A DNA stretch of 64,000 bases from Brucella anthropi_A (GTDB taxonomy: Bacteria > Pseudomonadota > Alphaproteobacteria > Rhizobiales > Rhizobiaceae), in assembly GCF_046630315.1 (NCBI RefSeq), contig NZ_LQBD01000038.1, positions 1 to 64,000 of the forward strand. The letters are read 5' to 3'. The notes beneath the pieces were generated by a model. The model was not told where the DNA came from. It saw only the letters and a list, made by a program, of their open reading frames with translations, and did no database searches. Below, in pieces: positions 1-7,573 of the stretch (position 1 is its first letter; every line of letters begins with the position of its first letter). Both the position numbers and the translations under genes were made by a program.

Positions 1-180
1 GGCCGGGGGTCGGGTTCGGGGTGTCGTCTGGTGTCTATGTCTGCGACAACATGACTCACAGCAAAGATGCGACAGGTTGACTCACTTCGCCCACGAATAA
101 GGCGGTCACATCCCTAGCAATGATGTGACCGACTCTGATTTCATTAGCCTTTTTGTGCCTGCCCTGCACTATTCCCGGCA
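1..180. other. Non-coding stretch with direct and inverted repeats beside the terminase-like gene
   Basis: I see no convincing gene here. Two copies of GCGACA-NNN-TGACTCAC (43-59 and 69-85) lie 26 bp apart. A perfect 10-bp inverted repeat, CGGTCACATC/GATGTGACCG with a 9-bp spacer, spans 103-131 and has no T-run on either side, so it looks more like a protein-binding site than a terminator. Because it is next to a possible small terminase gene, a packaging (cos/pac) or late control site is possible; that is inference. Confidence 0.4.
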
Positions 181-444
181 CTAGCGCTTAAGTTTCTTGT
201 TTAGCTCGCTGATTTGCGCGTCGATCTCGCCTTCAGACAACAATTCGCCGTGGGTTTCGTCGTCGGTTGGTGGCGCTTGATACTTGCCAAGCAAGCCTTC
301 GATTTCCGCCAATGTGCGCGCCGCTTGCGCCTTTGCAGCGGCTGGCGCACTCACATCAAGACACACGCTCTTAAGCGTAGCTATCACTATATCTTTCAAA
401 CCCTGTGAGGAGGTTTTAAACCGGACATCTTCGCTGTCAGACAT
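181..444 (-). CDS. Small phage protein, possible terminase small subunit
   Basis: An 87-aa acidic/basic helical protein starting at ATG 444 with a GAGGG ribosome site 5 nt upstream. Residues 34-55 (AKAQAARTLAEIEGLLGKYQ) resemble the helical segment of small alphaproteobacterial phage proteins found just before large terminases, and the C-terminus is a short helix ending in KKLKR. If it is a small terminase subunit, the large subunit should follow on the same strand just off the left edge. I see no definite helix-turn-helix, so the function is tentative. It could also be an unrelated late regulatory protein. Confidence 0.4.
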   Translation of the reverse strand: MSDSEDVRFKTSSQGLKDIVIATLKSVCLDVSAPAAAKAQAARTLAEIEGLLGKYQAPPTDDETHGELLSEGEIDAQISELNKKLKR

Positions 445-588
445 ATTAACCCTCTGATTTTATTGATGAATTGGAGTTATCTAACACGACCCCTTTGACA
501 GCCATTTGATAACTAGGTTAAATATTTGTTTTTATTATTGTTTTTGGAGTTATCAAACGCCTAGACACAATGCCGTGTCTTGATGTGT
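445..588. promoter_or_regulatory. AT-rich control region with three GTTATC motifs
   Basis: This spacer before the terminase-like gene is clearly richer in A/T than its surroundings. GGAGTTATC occurs at 473-481 and 546-554, and GATAAC (the reverse complement of GTTATC) at 508-513. The palindrome GTGTCTAGACAC sits at 585-596, over the stop codon of the upstream gene, and recurs at 24801-24812 beside attR. The layout fits an activator- or repressor-controlled late promoter, but no clear -35/-10 pair can be assigned. Confidence 0.4.
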
Positions 589-882
589 CTAGACACTTTT
601 AGACATAGCTTCACGCATTGCCCGCAAGGCTTCGCGGTTTTCTTTATAGTTGGGATCATGGCGACCTGTCGGAACATATTCGCCGCGTTTCGCTGCAACT
701 CCCGCCCCGCCATGGCGATAACAAACCTGCTGCCCACGCATTGCGACATCGTTGCAGTGCTTACACTTTGGGAGGTGCTGCAAATACGTCTTTGAGCGCA
801 CCGCAGCCAGCGCGAGCGGCACGCCATCTTCTTTCTTGCGTCCTGAGAAATTCGGCCCTTTTTGCTTCTTTGGTCGCGGCAT
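589..882 (-). CDS. HGG-motif zinc-binding phage protein
   Basis: A 97-aa basic protein. ATG 882 is chosen because AGGAAAAA lies 6 nt upstream and the frame further upstream reads as non-coding. It carries CKHC, a second cysteine and then CYRHGGAG, a pattern of cysteines and histidine shared by many small phage proteins that sit near terminase genes. The N-terminus (MPRPKKQKG) is strongly basic. This suggests a small zinc-stabilised nucleic-acid-binding protein, perhaps HNH-related, though a full HNH core is not visible. The stop codon overlaps the 585-596 palindrome. Confidence 0.5.
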   Translation of the reverse strand: MPRPKKQKGPNFSGRKKEDGVPLALAAVRSKTYLQHLPKCKHCNDVAMRGQQVCYRHGGAGVAAKRGEYVPTGRHDPNYKENREALRAMREAMSKSV

Positions 883-984
883 GTGAATTTTTCCTGTCTG
901 CTGTGTTTTATAGTGTTGTGTTTCAGAGCGAAACACGCTAGACACTACACAACATAACACAAACAAGACACAGGAGACACCACA
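883..984 (+). promoter_or_regulatory. Divergent promoter region and AC-rich leader of the MoxR/VWA pair
   Basis: The interval separates a leftward from a rightward gene. GTGTTTTATAGTGTTGTGT at 903-921 contains a TATAGT -10-like word and is repeated exactly at 24786-24804 next to attR. Downstream the leader is almost free of G and rich in ACA/GACAC words, ending in GGAGACACCACA before ATG 985. That ending belongs to a ribosome-site type (GGAnACACC) used repeatedly by rightward genes of this phage. Confidence 0.45.
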
Positions 985-2532
985 ATGAAACTTTCTAACG
1001 ACGCTCGCACCGCCCTGAAAAACGCCATTTCCAGTCATCCGGCTTGGAACAACTACCGCCGCGACGTGCTAGGCGGCATGAATACCGGCAACATGACAAA
1101 GCAACAGTTGTTTGATGCTGCCGCTCAATTCGGAATTGATATTCATGCGCTCGCCGCTGCCGCAGACACTGCCGCCGCAAGCGCTGCCGCTTTCCCCATG
1201 GCAACCGCTGCTGCCGCCATAGCGGCCCAGAACACGCATGACGCTGTAATGGCCGAAACCGGCGACAAGGAAGCCGCGAAAGCTGCGGCAGAAAAAGCCG
1301 CAGCCGAAGCATTTGTAGCCGCAGACACAACAAAGGACGTACCTTTGCAGGACGATGAAACAAGCGAAACGCCTATCCTTGATAAAGCAATTGCTGACGC
1401 AAAAGGCGTCCTTGACCATGTGTCGCCTTTCCTTGGTGACAAGCTTCGCCAGCCGCTGGAAAACGCAATCGCGCATCTTGCCCTTGCTGCAAAAGACGAA
1501 GTTGCAAACGTTGTGCCTCTTGTCCCTGTTGCGCCGGGATCGCTGCCGCAGGCTAAACCTGTCTCGCAAGAAACAGCCGGAAAGCTGTTTGACGTTAAGT
1601 CCCCCACGCTGAAAAGCCGCAAAATCCGTGTCTGGGACGCAAAGGACGCGCCGCGTTCTGATAAAGACTTCGCTTTCGTTGACGACTTGCTTGAAGATAT
1701 GCTTGTCGCCTTTGAACGTTGTGACACTGTTTGGCTGGCAGGCCCGAAAGGCACCGGCAAGACTTCCCTGCCTCGCGAGATTGCAGCACGGACAAAGCGC
1801 CCATGCGTCCGCATTGCACACCATCGCACGACAGAACCCGTTGAATTGATCGGCTCTATGTATCCGTCCGAAAATGGCGGCGTGGAGTGGAAAGACGGCG
1901 TTCTGACTGCCGCTATCCGTCGCGCTGGCACCATCATCATTCTGGACGAACCCACGTTCTGCCGTGCTGGCGTTCTGGCGCTTTACCAGACCTTGCTTGA
2001 CCATCGGTTTTTGACGCTGGCAGAAAATGGCGGCGAAGTTGTTCCGGTTGCGCAAGGCGTCGTGTTTGTTATTGCAGACAACACGGCAGGCAATGGCGAC
2101 AACACCGGGCGCTATGCCGATACAAACAGCATGAACGCCGCTTTCCTTGATCGCGCTGCGAAGATTTTGAAAGTTGATTATCTTCCACGCGCCAAGGAAA
2201 TTGAAGTGTTGCAGGCAAAGACCGGATGCAATGTTGAAGCCGCTGAAACGATTGTCGATTTTGCTGCCAAGACACGCAAGGCGGGCGAACAGGGCGACAT
2301 AACGGAAGGGCTTTCTTTCCGCCGCATGGTCGCGCTCGCAAACGATATTCAGGACGGCATTGCAGCCCGCCGCGCCTTTCAGAATTGCGTTCTCAACCAT
2401 GCGCCAGCCGACGACGCAGTGGCATTAAATGAACTGGCAAAAGCGCACCTTGATTTCAAGAAACTGGACGGCGGAAAGCCGCAGCCAAGCAACAGCAAGG
2501 CCGCTTCGCAATTTGATCCCGTGTCGCTTTAA
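985..2532 (+). CDS. MoxR/CobS-like AAA+ ATPase
   Basis: 515 aa. Residues about 1-120 are alanine-rich and probably helical/coiled; the AAA+ module begins near 220. Walker A is GPKGTGKT (253-260) and Walker B is IIILDEP (near 320), followed by a segment like the MoxR/CobS 'NPxxxG' region (ADNTAGNGDNTGRY). MoxR-type ATPases remodel a partner that carries a VWA domain; CobS does so with CobT in cobaltochelatase. The next gene, 42 bp downstream, encodes exactly such a VWA protein, so the two probably form one machine. No CobN-like chelatase subunit is in the window, so cobalt insertion is not implied; any target is unknown. Confidence 0.8.
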   Translation: MKLSNDARTALKNAISSHPAWNNYRRDVLGGMNTGNMTKQQLFDAAAQFGIDIHALAAAADTAAASAAAFPMATAAAAIAAQNTHDAVMAETGDKEAAKAAAEKAAAEAFVAADTTKDVPLQDDETSETPILDKAIADAKGVLDHVSPFLGDKLRQPLENAIAHLALAAKDEVANVVPLVPVAPGSLPQAKPVSQETAGKLFDVKSPTLKSRKIRVWDAKDAPRSDKDFAFVDDLLEDMLVAFERCDTVWLAGPKGTGKTSLPREIAARTKRPCVRIAHHRTTEPVELIGSMYPSENGGVEWKDGVLTAAIRRAGTIIILDEPTFCRAGVLALYQTLLDHRFLTLAENGGEVVPVAQGVVFVIADNTAGNGDNTGRYADTNSMNAAFLDRAAKILKVDYLPRAKEIEVLQAKTGCNVEAAETIVDFAAKTRKAGEQGDITEGLSFRRMVALANDIQDGIAARRAFQNCVLNHAPADDAVALNELAKAHLDFKKLDGGKPQPSNSKAASQFDPVSL

Positions 2533-2574
2533 GCGACACGCAAACAAACCACGACAAACACGGGAAACACTGAC

Positions 2575-4317
2575 ATGACACTGGTTTATGATTATGTGGC
2601 TGGCGTAAAGACCGCTGCCGTTAAATCCTACATTGCTGCAACCGGCGACACTGCTACAGACTGGCGCATCAGCGTGGGCGATGTTGGTTCGACCGCAGCA
2701 ATAGCGCACACAAAGAGCACGCACCCCGCAGCCCCGAATACGTTTCGTCTTGCGCTCCCTACCATGCCGCTTGATGGCAGGTTGACAAGGCAGGAAGTGG
2801 AACGGTTGACCGGCTATTGGTTGCATGAGGTTTTGGGCCATGCCGTGCAAACCGATTTCGATGCCTGGGACGAAGCTTTGAAGCTTGGTTTGAGCCGTGA
2901 AGTCAATTGCATCGAAGATGTGCGGATTGAGCGCGGCATAACCCAAAACCCGCACTATCCGAACGCAAAGCACTATCTCGAAACGCTTGTCGAAAGCATC
3001 GCCTACAAAGCGCAAAAAGACGGCTTTGACTGGAACAAGCCAACCGCGTTGCTATCCGCAATCGCCTATATCGGGCGTGTGGAATTGCTTGGTTACAATG
3101 TGCCGTCCCTTCCTGCCCTTTCCAGCCTGAGCAAGCCAATGCAAAATTCACTGCGCGCTATCTTCGCCGAAATCCAGAAATGCAGACACGGCAAGCCGGG
3201 AACATGGGACGTTCTCGACATTGCCAAGCGTCTGAAAAACGCGCTGCAATCCCTGCAACAGCAACAGCAGAATGCGCAAGGACAGGACGGCCAGCAAGGT
3301 GAAGGACAGGGCCAGCAAGGTGAAGGACAAGGCGAAGAACAATCGCAAGGAAACGCAAACGGCAAGGGCGACAAGAAACAGCAGGGTTCAGGCAGTGGGG
3401 CAGGAAACGGCTTTGACGATATGCTGGACACCGCGCCGCAAGACATTGCCGAACGGTTCAACATTACGGCCAGCGCCAGCAACCACGCCGCCAAAATTTC
3501 AAATTGGCGCGGTGAATATGAGAGTAAAATGCCGGTCCCTGATAGCCACCGGCAATCACTTCTAACCACATGTGGGCGAGACTATGCGGGGCTGAAAGCG
3601 CAATTGTCTGGCAGTGCAAAACTGCGTCTCGACATAAAAAACTTTGTGTCAGCGCCTGAGCGCGTTTCTTTTGAGCGATACCTTGAAGCCGGACGGCTTG
3701 ACACGCGCCTTGCAGCGAAGATGCGCGCCGGTTCAACCCGCGTTTTCAAACGCAGGCAGGAAGATGAAGGCCAGAACGCAGCAGTAATGTTTCTTACGGA
3801 TATTTCCCCCTCAATGTCCGGCGGGCAAGACGTTTCCGCCGCAGTGCTGGCAATTCACATGGTCGAAGCAATCGAGCAAGCGGGTTCGCCCGTATGTGTC
3901 GCGGCCTTCGATGACAGGACCGCGAAAGCTGATGCTCGCATTAGGATTGCGAAGCCGTTCAACAAACGGGCGCGGGCTTGCGCGTGGGAAATGGCGAATT
4001 TGGCTGACTTCAAATCGAACGGCACAAACATGAGTCCCGCCATTCTCCAAGCTGCCAAGCGTTTGAAAGCCGTCAACGCGACACGTCACATTCTATTTGT
4101 CTTGACCGATGGTGAATGCACCCACGGCAAAGGCACCACGAAACAATGTGCAAAGCTTGCCGAAGCTATGGGCGTTGAAGTTATCGGCTTCGGAGTTGGT
4201 TGCGACGTGCGCAGCGCCTTCCCTACTGCAATCCGCGTTTCCTCTGACATGAATGAGATAGCGCGCACCGGCCTTTCAGTACTGGCGAAAACCCTCAAGA
4301 CAAAGCGCGCCGCATAG
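2575..4317 (+). CDS. CobT-like VWA-domain protein, partner of the MoxR-like ATPase
   Basis: 580 aa. The N-terminal half contains LHEVLGH at 83-89 and NCIEDVRIERG, a CobT-type signature. Around 225-285 lies a Q/G/E-rich low-complexity linker with repeated GQQGEGQ units. The C-terminal VWA domain has a MIDAS DISPS at D409, a downstream threonine (SNGTNMSP) and LTDGE, so metal-ion-dependent ligand binding should be intact. The order N-domain, acidic linker, VWA is that of CobT and related MoxR partners. HEVLGH is HExxxH rather than HExxH, so I do not claim peptidase activity. It follows the ATPase by 42 bp and is presumably co-transcribed. Confidence 0.75.
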   Translation: MTLVYDYVAGVKTAAVKSYIAATGDTATDWRISVGDVGSTAAIAHTKSTHPAAPNTFRLALPTMPLDGRLTRQEVERLTGYWLHEVLGHAVQTDFDAWDEALKLGLSREVNCIEDVRIERGITQNPHYPNAKHYLETLVESIAYKAQKDGFDWNKPTALLSAIAYIGRVELLGYNVPSLPALSSLSKPMQNSLRAIFAEIQKCRHGKPGTWDVLDIAKRLKNALQSLQQQQQNAQGQDGQQGEGQGQQGEGQGEEQSQGNANGKGDKKQQGSGSGAGNGFDDMLDTAPQDIAERFNITASASNHAAKISNWRGEYESKMPVPDSHRQSLLTTCGRDYAGLKAQLSGSAKLRLDIKNFVSAPERVSFERYLEAGRLDTRLAAKMRAGSTRVFKRRQEDEGQNAAVMFLTDISPSMSGGQDVSAAVLAIHMVEAIEQAGSPVCVAAFDDRTAKADARIRIAKPFNKRARACAWEMANLADFKSNGTNMSPAILQAAKRLKAVNATRHILFVLTDGECTHGKGTTKQCAKLAEAMGVEVIGFGVGCDVRSAFPTAIRVSSDMNEIARTGLSVLAKTLKTKRAA

Positions 4318-4335
4318 TCGCGCAAGGGGAAAGAC

Positions 4336-4497
4336 ATGAAACCTAGAACCGCTCACCGTGTGCTATCTTACGTCTGTTTCACTGCAATCATTTCCGGCGC
4401 GGGCATGATGGGACTTGATCTAACCGCCGTTTGTTTGGGTCTAATCTTCGCTCGCCTGATTGAACTGGAAATCTTGCTGGAATTTGGCAAAGAGTGA
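4336..4497 (+). CDS. Small membrane protein
   Basis: A 53-aa ORF starting at ATG 4336, 18 bp after the VWA gene and preceded by AGGGGA with 6-nt spacing. A single hydrophobic stretch (VCFTAIISGAGMMGLDLTAV, about residues 13-32) continues into a second hydrophobic part; the ends are charged. It is probably the last gene of the MoxR/VWA transcript, since a strong terminator follows at once. Function unknown; an inner-membrane anchor for the ATPase pair is possible but is only a guess from position. Confidence 0.55.
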   Translation: MKPRTAHRVLSYVCFTAIISGAGMMGLDLTAVCLGLIFARLIELEILLEFGKE

Positions 4498-4516
4498 AAA
4501 CAGCTAATCGATAAAG

Positions 4517-4542
4517 AAAGCCCGCCAAATGGCGGGCTTTTT
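4517..4542. terminator. Bidirectional rho-independent terminator
   Basis: Perfect 10-bp stem AAAGCCCGCC/GGCGGGCTTT with a 4-nt AAAT loop, T-rich on the + strand and A-rich on the left so that it can serve both strands. It separates the rightward MoxR/VWA transcript from the converging leftward lipoprotein gene. Confidence 0.9.
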
Positions 4543-4549
4543 GTTGGCG

Positions 4550-5011
4550 TCAGTTTGCCAGTCTTTGACCGGTCATACACTTCACATCTTGCGGCCTTGT
4601 CGCGGCCATTGCTGCACGCCTTTCCTGCTCATTGCGGCACATAGGCAGGCCCTGCAATGGCGTGTAGCCTTTACCCTGCATACACTGCATCATGAAGCGG
4701 AACCGTAAACCCTCGTTTGCATCAACCGTGTATTGCTGCGACGGAATATTGACCGCACCCACGCGATTGCATGTTGTTGTGTTGCCGAACGTGTTGCACT
4801 GGACAGTGCCGGGATTGTAATAGCCGCCAGTGCTTTGCACCGCCATGGCTTGCGGGATTGACCGGAAAGAGGCGATTTTGCATTGATCGAAATCAGCTTG
4901 CTTTGTCGCCATGGTCGCGCCCGGCTTGAACAGAAATGTATCGTTGCCGGTTTGACAGGCTGATAGCGCGACCAGCGCCGCGAGTGTTGCAAGTGTCTTT
5001 GCGTGTCCCAA
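4550..5011 (-). CDS. Phage-encoded lipoprotein
   Basis: 153 aa with an N-terminal hydrophobic signal ending in the lipobox LSAC (Cys at residue 19), predicting a lipid-anchored envelope protein. The rest has several cysteines and a QGKGYTPLQGLPMC-like segment similar to small alphaproteobacterial lipoproteins. It stands alone between two terminators and converges with the VWA operon, as a lysogenic-conversion ('moron') gene would. Superinfection exclusion or surface modification is plausible; nothing in the sequence decides between them. Confidence 0.6.
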   Translation of the reverse strand: MGHAKTLATLAALVALSACQTGNDTFLFKPGATMATKQADFDQCKIASFRSIPQAMAVQSTGGYYNPGTVQCNTFGNTTTCNRVGAVNIPSQQYTVDANEGLRFRFMMQCMQGKGYTPLQGLPMCRNEQERRAAMAATRPQDVKCMTGQRLAN

Positions 5012-5178
5012 TTCCCCAACTCCGAAATATTGCCTATTGAAATATATGCGCGTCTAGGGACTCCCTGTCTAGAGGCGAGCCACCGGCAGCGTTAACAGCA
5101 GACAGATAATTGTTTTCAGGATTTTAGTAATGAATGGGCAAAACAGGAATTTTGCCAGGTGCTGGACAAGGCAAAAAG
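5012..5178. promoter_or_regulatory. Promoter region of the lipoprotein gene with an inverted repeat
   Basis: No gene is supported here. CTAGGGA-C-TCCCT followed by GTCTAG (about 5054-5072) makes an imperfect palindrome containing two of the otherwise scarce CTAG words. The A/T-rich segment just left of it could hold a leftward promoter for the lipoprotein. No clear promoter hexamers can be fixed. Confidence 0.3.
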
Positions 5179-5206
5179 AAAGCCCGCTTTTTGGGAGCGG
5201 GCTTTT
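5179..5206. terminator. Rho-independent terminator at the end of the leftward replication operon
   Basis: Stem AAAGCCCGCT/AGCGGGCTTT with a 7-nt loop, flanked by A-rich sequence on the left and T-rich on the right. It lies 62 bp beyond the stop of the primase-helicase gene, the last gene of the long leftward operon, and can also insulate the lipoprotein gene. Confidence 0.8.
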
Positions 5207-5267
5207 AGTACAGGAAACACCGCTGCTCGCGGCGTTACCAGACATATAGAACTAAGCCGTTGAAAAC

Positions 5268-7352
5268 TCAAGGCACAATCTCAACACGCTGATTGAGGTC
5301 TTTGCCCCGGACATTGACGACTTTCCCAGACAGAACAAGCCTGCGCATCGCATTATCCAGCAACTGGCTGTCACTGTTCACGATGTCTTCAATCTCCATT
5401 GGTGGCGCGAGATTGTCCATCGCCCACCGGGGAACATATTTCGTGCGGCTGTTTGCATTGGAGCTAAGTTCGATGTTCCGCTTGTCGGCATCACGGATTG
5501 CATCAAGCAAATAGTCTTCCAGTGTCTGGTCAAGTTGGGCCTGCGGCATCGACGCCGCCAAGACAACAAAGACGCCGCGCTCCCACTTCAACGTGACGTA
5601 ATCGCCATAGGAAGAATAGTTGGCCTTGTTCTTCACCAGCTTGTAGGTCAGGCCGTCATCGTTGCGGCGCATGCCGAGTTTCTGCCGCACCGATCCTTCC
5701 CATGCCGTGCTTCCCGAAGACAGGTTGTCGCTTTCCTTGTTGTTCTCCGACGCACGACTGGGGTGTGCCGTGAAGACAACCGCAGCTCCTGTCTCCTGCG
5801 CTAGCTTGACCAGCGCACCTTTCACGAACAGGTTAACCTTAAAGCGCTCATTTTCGTTGTCCGGGAATGTGTCGATGACGGTATCAACAATCACGACATC
5901 AAAGCCTTCCTTGACGATAATATCCCGCACGCCTTTCCAGAAATCGGTCAGCGTGCCTTTGTTGGTCTTGGGATCGATGTGCATCAAGGCGTTGTCGATG
6001 CTGCCGGTGCGGCTCCAATATCCCACGTTCTGGTCAAGCGTGCGCATGTCGGTGAGATAGTGCGAGTTGATTGCCTCCTGACGCCGCCAGACTTCCTCAA
6101 TCTGGTCTTCACACGCCAAGACTAGCGTGCGTCCTTTCTTGGTCTTCAAGCCAAGGAAATCCACGCCAAGCGCGCGGCAAGTAGCCAGTTGCTGAAGCAA
6201 GAGAGATTTGCCGGTCCCTCCGGGAGCGTAGACAGAAGTAACTTCCCCTGCCGCAATCCAGCCGTCTACGATCCAGTCACGAGGTGGCGGGGATTTGCCG
6301 TCCCACTGTCTGGGATAGTGCAGAACAGTCGCCAAATTCATCTGGGCTTGCTTGGACGGCGGCACGGTCCCACCGCCTAGATCTACGGCAGAGAAGACAT
6401 CTTTCGCGGCAGGCGCAGGTTCTGTCCAGCCGTTCTGTTTGGCTTCCCAGACAAGCGAGCCATATCCGACCTGCCCCCGGTTCGAGACACAGATGTCATT
6501 CTCCCACTTGTGCCGGGTGAAATGCTCGTTGTTCTTTGGACTGCGCTCGGAGAATTCTTCCCATATCTGAAAGGCTTCTTCCTGCCTGTCTTCAATGTCT
6601 CCGGCGCATGTCCTGATCGCGAAACCTACCTTCAGCCAGTCATCCCAGTGGCGATTTTCGTCATTGGGGATGTTGGCGACGATCTCCCGGATCAGTTTCC
6701 AATGTTCGTCCGTGACCGCACCTTGCGCAACAGCTTGCGCTTGCTGCTTGGAAGTGCCGGTAATCCTGATGTCGGTGCAGCCGGAACGCTCAAAGTGTTC
6801 CGCGATTTTCTCAATGGCGTTTTCGGCTGATGCGGCAGACACAACATCAAGATCGTCTGCGTATTTTTCCTTCCCGCTGACTGCGGCCAGGTATTCGGAC
6901 CCGTCAGGGTGTTTTCCCAGAATAACAACCTGCTGTCCGTCAGCCAGAAGCTCCACGGCGATGTCTTCGCCGGATTGTGTCTTAGCCGAGACACGCATCT
7001 TGCGAAACTTTGGCTCGAATGGATCGAGGCGATAAATGATAGCGCGCTTTTCATAAATCCTGTTCGCAGCGGAGTCCCGGCGAAGCCGCAAAACACGGGT
7101 GGAACCGATGCTGTCTTCAAGGATCGTTTCGACCGCCGACACCAGAGCAGGAATGTTGATGTCGATGTCGAAAGTCGGGAAATAACCCGTGCGCAAACCA
7201 ACATTGTTTTGCTGCATGTCCCAACGATCAATGTCCCTGTCTGTGACCTTGTGCGTCTCCCAGTCCGCGAAGATCGGCACCTTGCTGCCAGCACCAACCG
7301 CCACCAGCTCGTCACGGAAACCGAAATCGGCCATCCCCTTGAACTTCGTCAT
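5268..7352 (-). CDS. Bifunctional primase-polymerase/RepA-type helicase
   Basis: 694 aa. ATG 7352 is chosen because it overlaps the upstream stop (ATGA) and conserved sequence begins there. Residues about 1-200 form a prim-pol domain with the acidic motif FDIDI and a late GKHPDG motif. A PriCT-2-like helical domain follows (WDDWLKVGFAIRTCAGD). The C-terminal RecA-fold ATPase has Walker A APGGTGKS, Walker B VVIVDT and a VVFTAHPSR motif, as in RepA/RSF1010-type helicases. It should prime and unwind phage DNA at the fork and work with the family A polymerase two genes upstream. Confidence 0.85.
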   Translation of the reverse strand: MTKFKGMADFGFRDELVAVGAGSKVPIFADWETHKVTDRDIDRWDMQQNNVGLRTGYFPTFDIDINIPALVSAVETILEDSIGSTRVLRLRRDSAANRIYEKRAIIYRLDPFEPKFRKMRVSAKTQSGEDIAVELLADGQQVVILGKHPDGSEYLAAVSGKEKYADDLDVVSAASAENAIEKIAEHFERSGCTDIRITGTSKQQAQAVAQGAVTDEHWKLIREIVANIPNDENRHWDDWLKVGFAIRTCAGDIEDRQEEAFQIWEEFSERSPKNNEHFTRHKWENDICVSNRGQVGYGSLVWEAKQNGWTEPAPAAKDVFSAVDLGGGTVPPSKQAQMNLATVLHYPRQWDGKSPPPRDWIVDGWIAAGEVTSVYAPGGTGKSLLLQQLATCRALGVDFLGLKTKKGRTLVLACEDQIEEVWRRQEAINSHYLTDMRTLDQNVGYWSRTGSIDNALMHIDPKTNKGTLTDFWKGVRDIIVKEGFDVVIVDTVIDTFPDNENERFKVNLFVKGALVKLAQETGAAVVFTAHPSRASENNKESDNLSSGSTAWEGSVRQKLGMRRNDDGLTYKLVKNKANYSSYGDYVTLKWERGVFVVLAASMPQAQLDQTLEDYLLDAIRDADKRNIELSSNANSRTKYVPRWAMDNLAPPMEIEDIVNSDSQLLDNAMRRLVLSGKVVNVRGKDLNQRVEIVP

Positions 7353-7573
7353 TGCGCCATCCCTTCCATGCGTATTTCCCGGCGGATCAATGCAAGTGCG
7401 TTGCGCTCTGCCCTGTAATCGCTTGCTGTTGCCGAGCAGACAGCAAAAGCCTTGCGACCTGCCGGGGTAGTCCAGAGTATTTTCCAGTGTTTCTTGCCTT
7501 TGGTGCATTCGTTGACGGTTCCGCCAACTCGCACGATCTCTTTCTGAATAGCTGTCGAAAGATCGCCCTTCAT
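7349..7573 (-). CDS. Small conserved phage protein between polymerase and primase
   Basis: 74 aa from ATG 7573, overlapping the polymerase stop and the primase start by 4 nt each way, so translation is probably coupled. KGKKHWKILWTTPAGRK looks like a compact beta-sheet nucleic-acid-binding motif such as those of HicA-like or small double-stranded RNA-binding folds, but no catalytic histidine pattern is secure. Its place inside the replication operon suggests an accessory replication role. Function unassigned. Confidence 0.5.
   Translation of the reverse strand: MKGDLSTAIQKEIVRVGGTVNECTKGKKHWKILWTTPAGRKAFAVCSATASDYRAERNALALIRREIRMEGMAQ

Noticed and set aside
1069..2400. 443-codon minus frame opposite the MoxR-like ATPase
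   Set aside because: Shadow of a gene with clear Walker motifs; its composition is Cys/Phe/Arg-rich and not protein-like.
2821..2845. HEVLGH in the CobT-like protein as a metalloprotease motif
   Set aside because: The spacing is HExxxH rather than HExxH, so peptidase activity is not supported.
5110..5210. Small plus-strand ORF starting near 5130
   Set aside because: It runs through the terminator stem and lacks a ribosome site.
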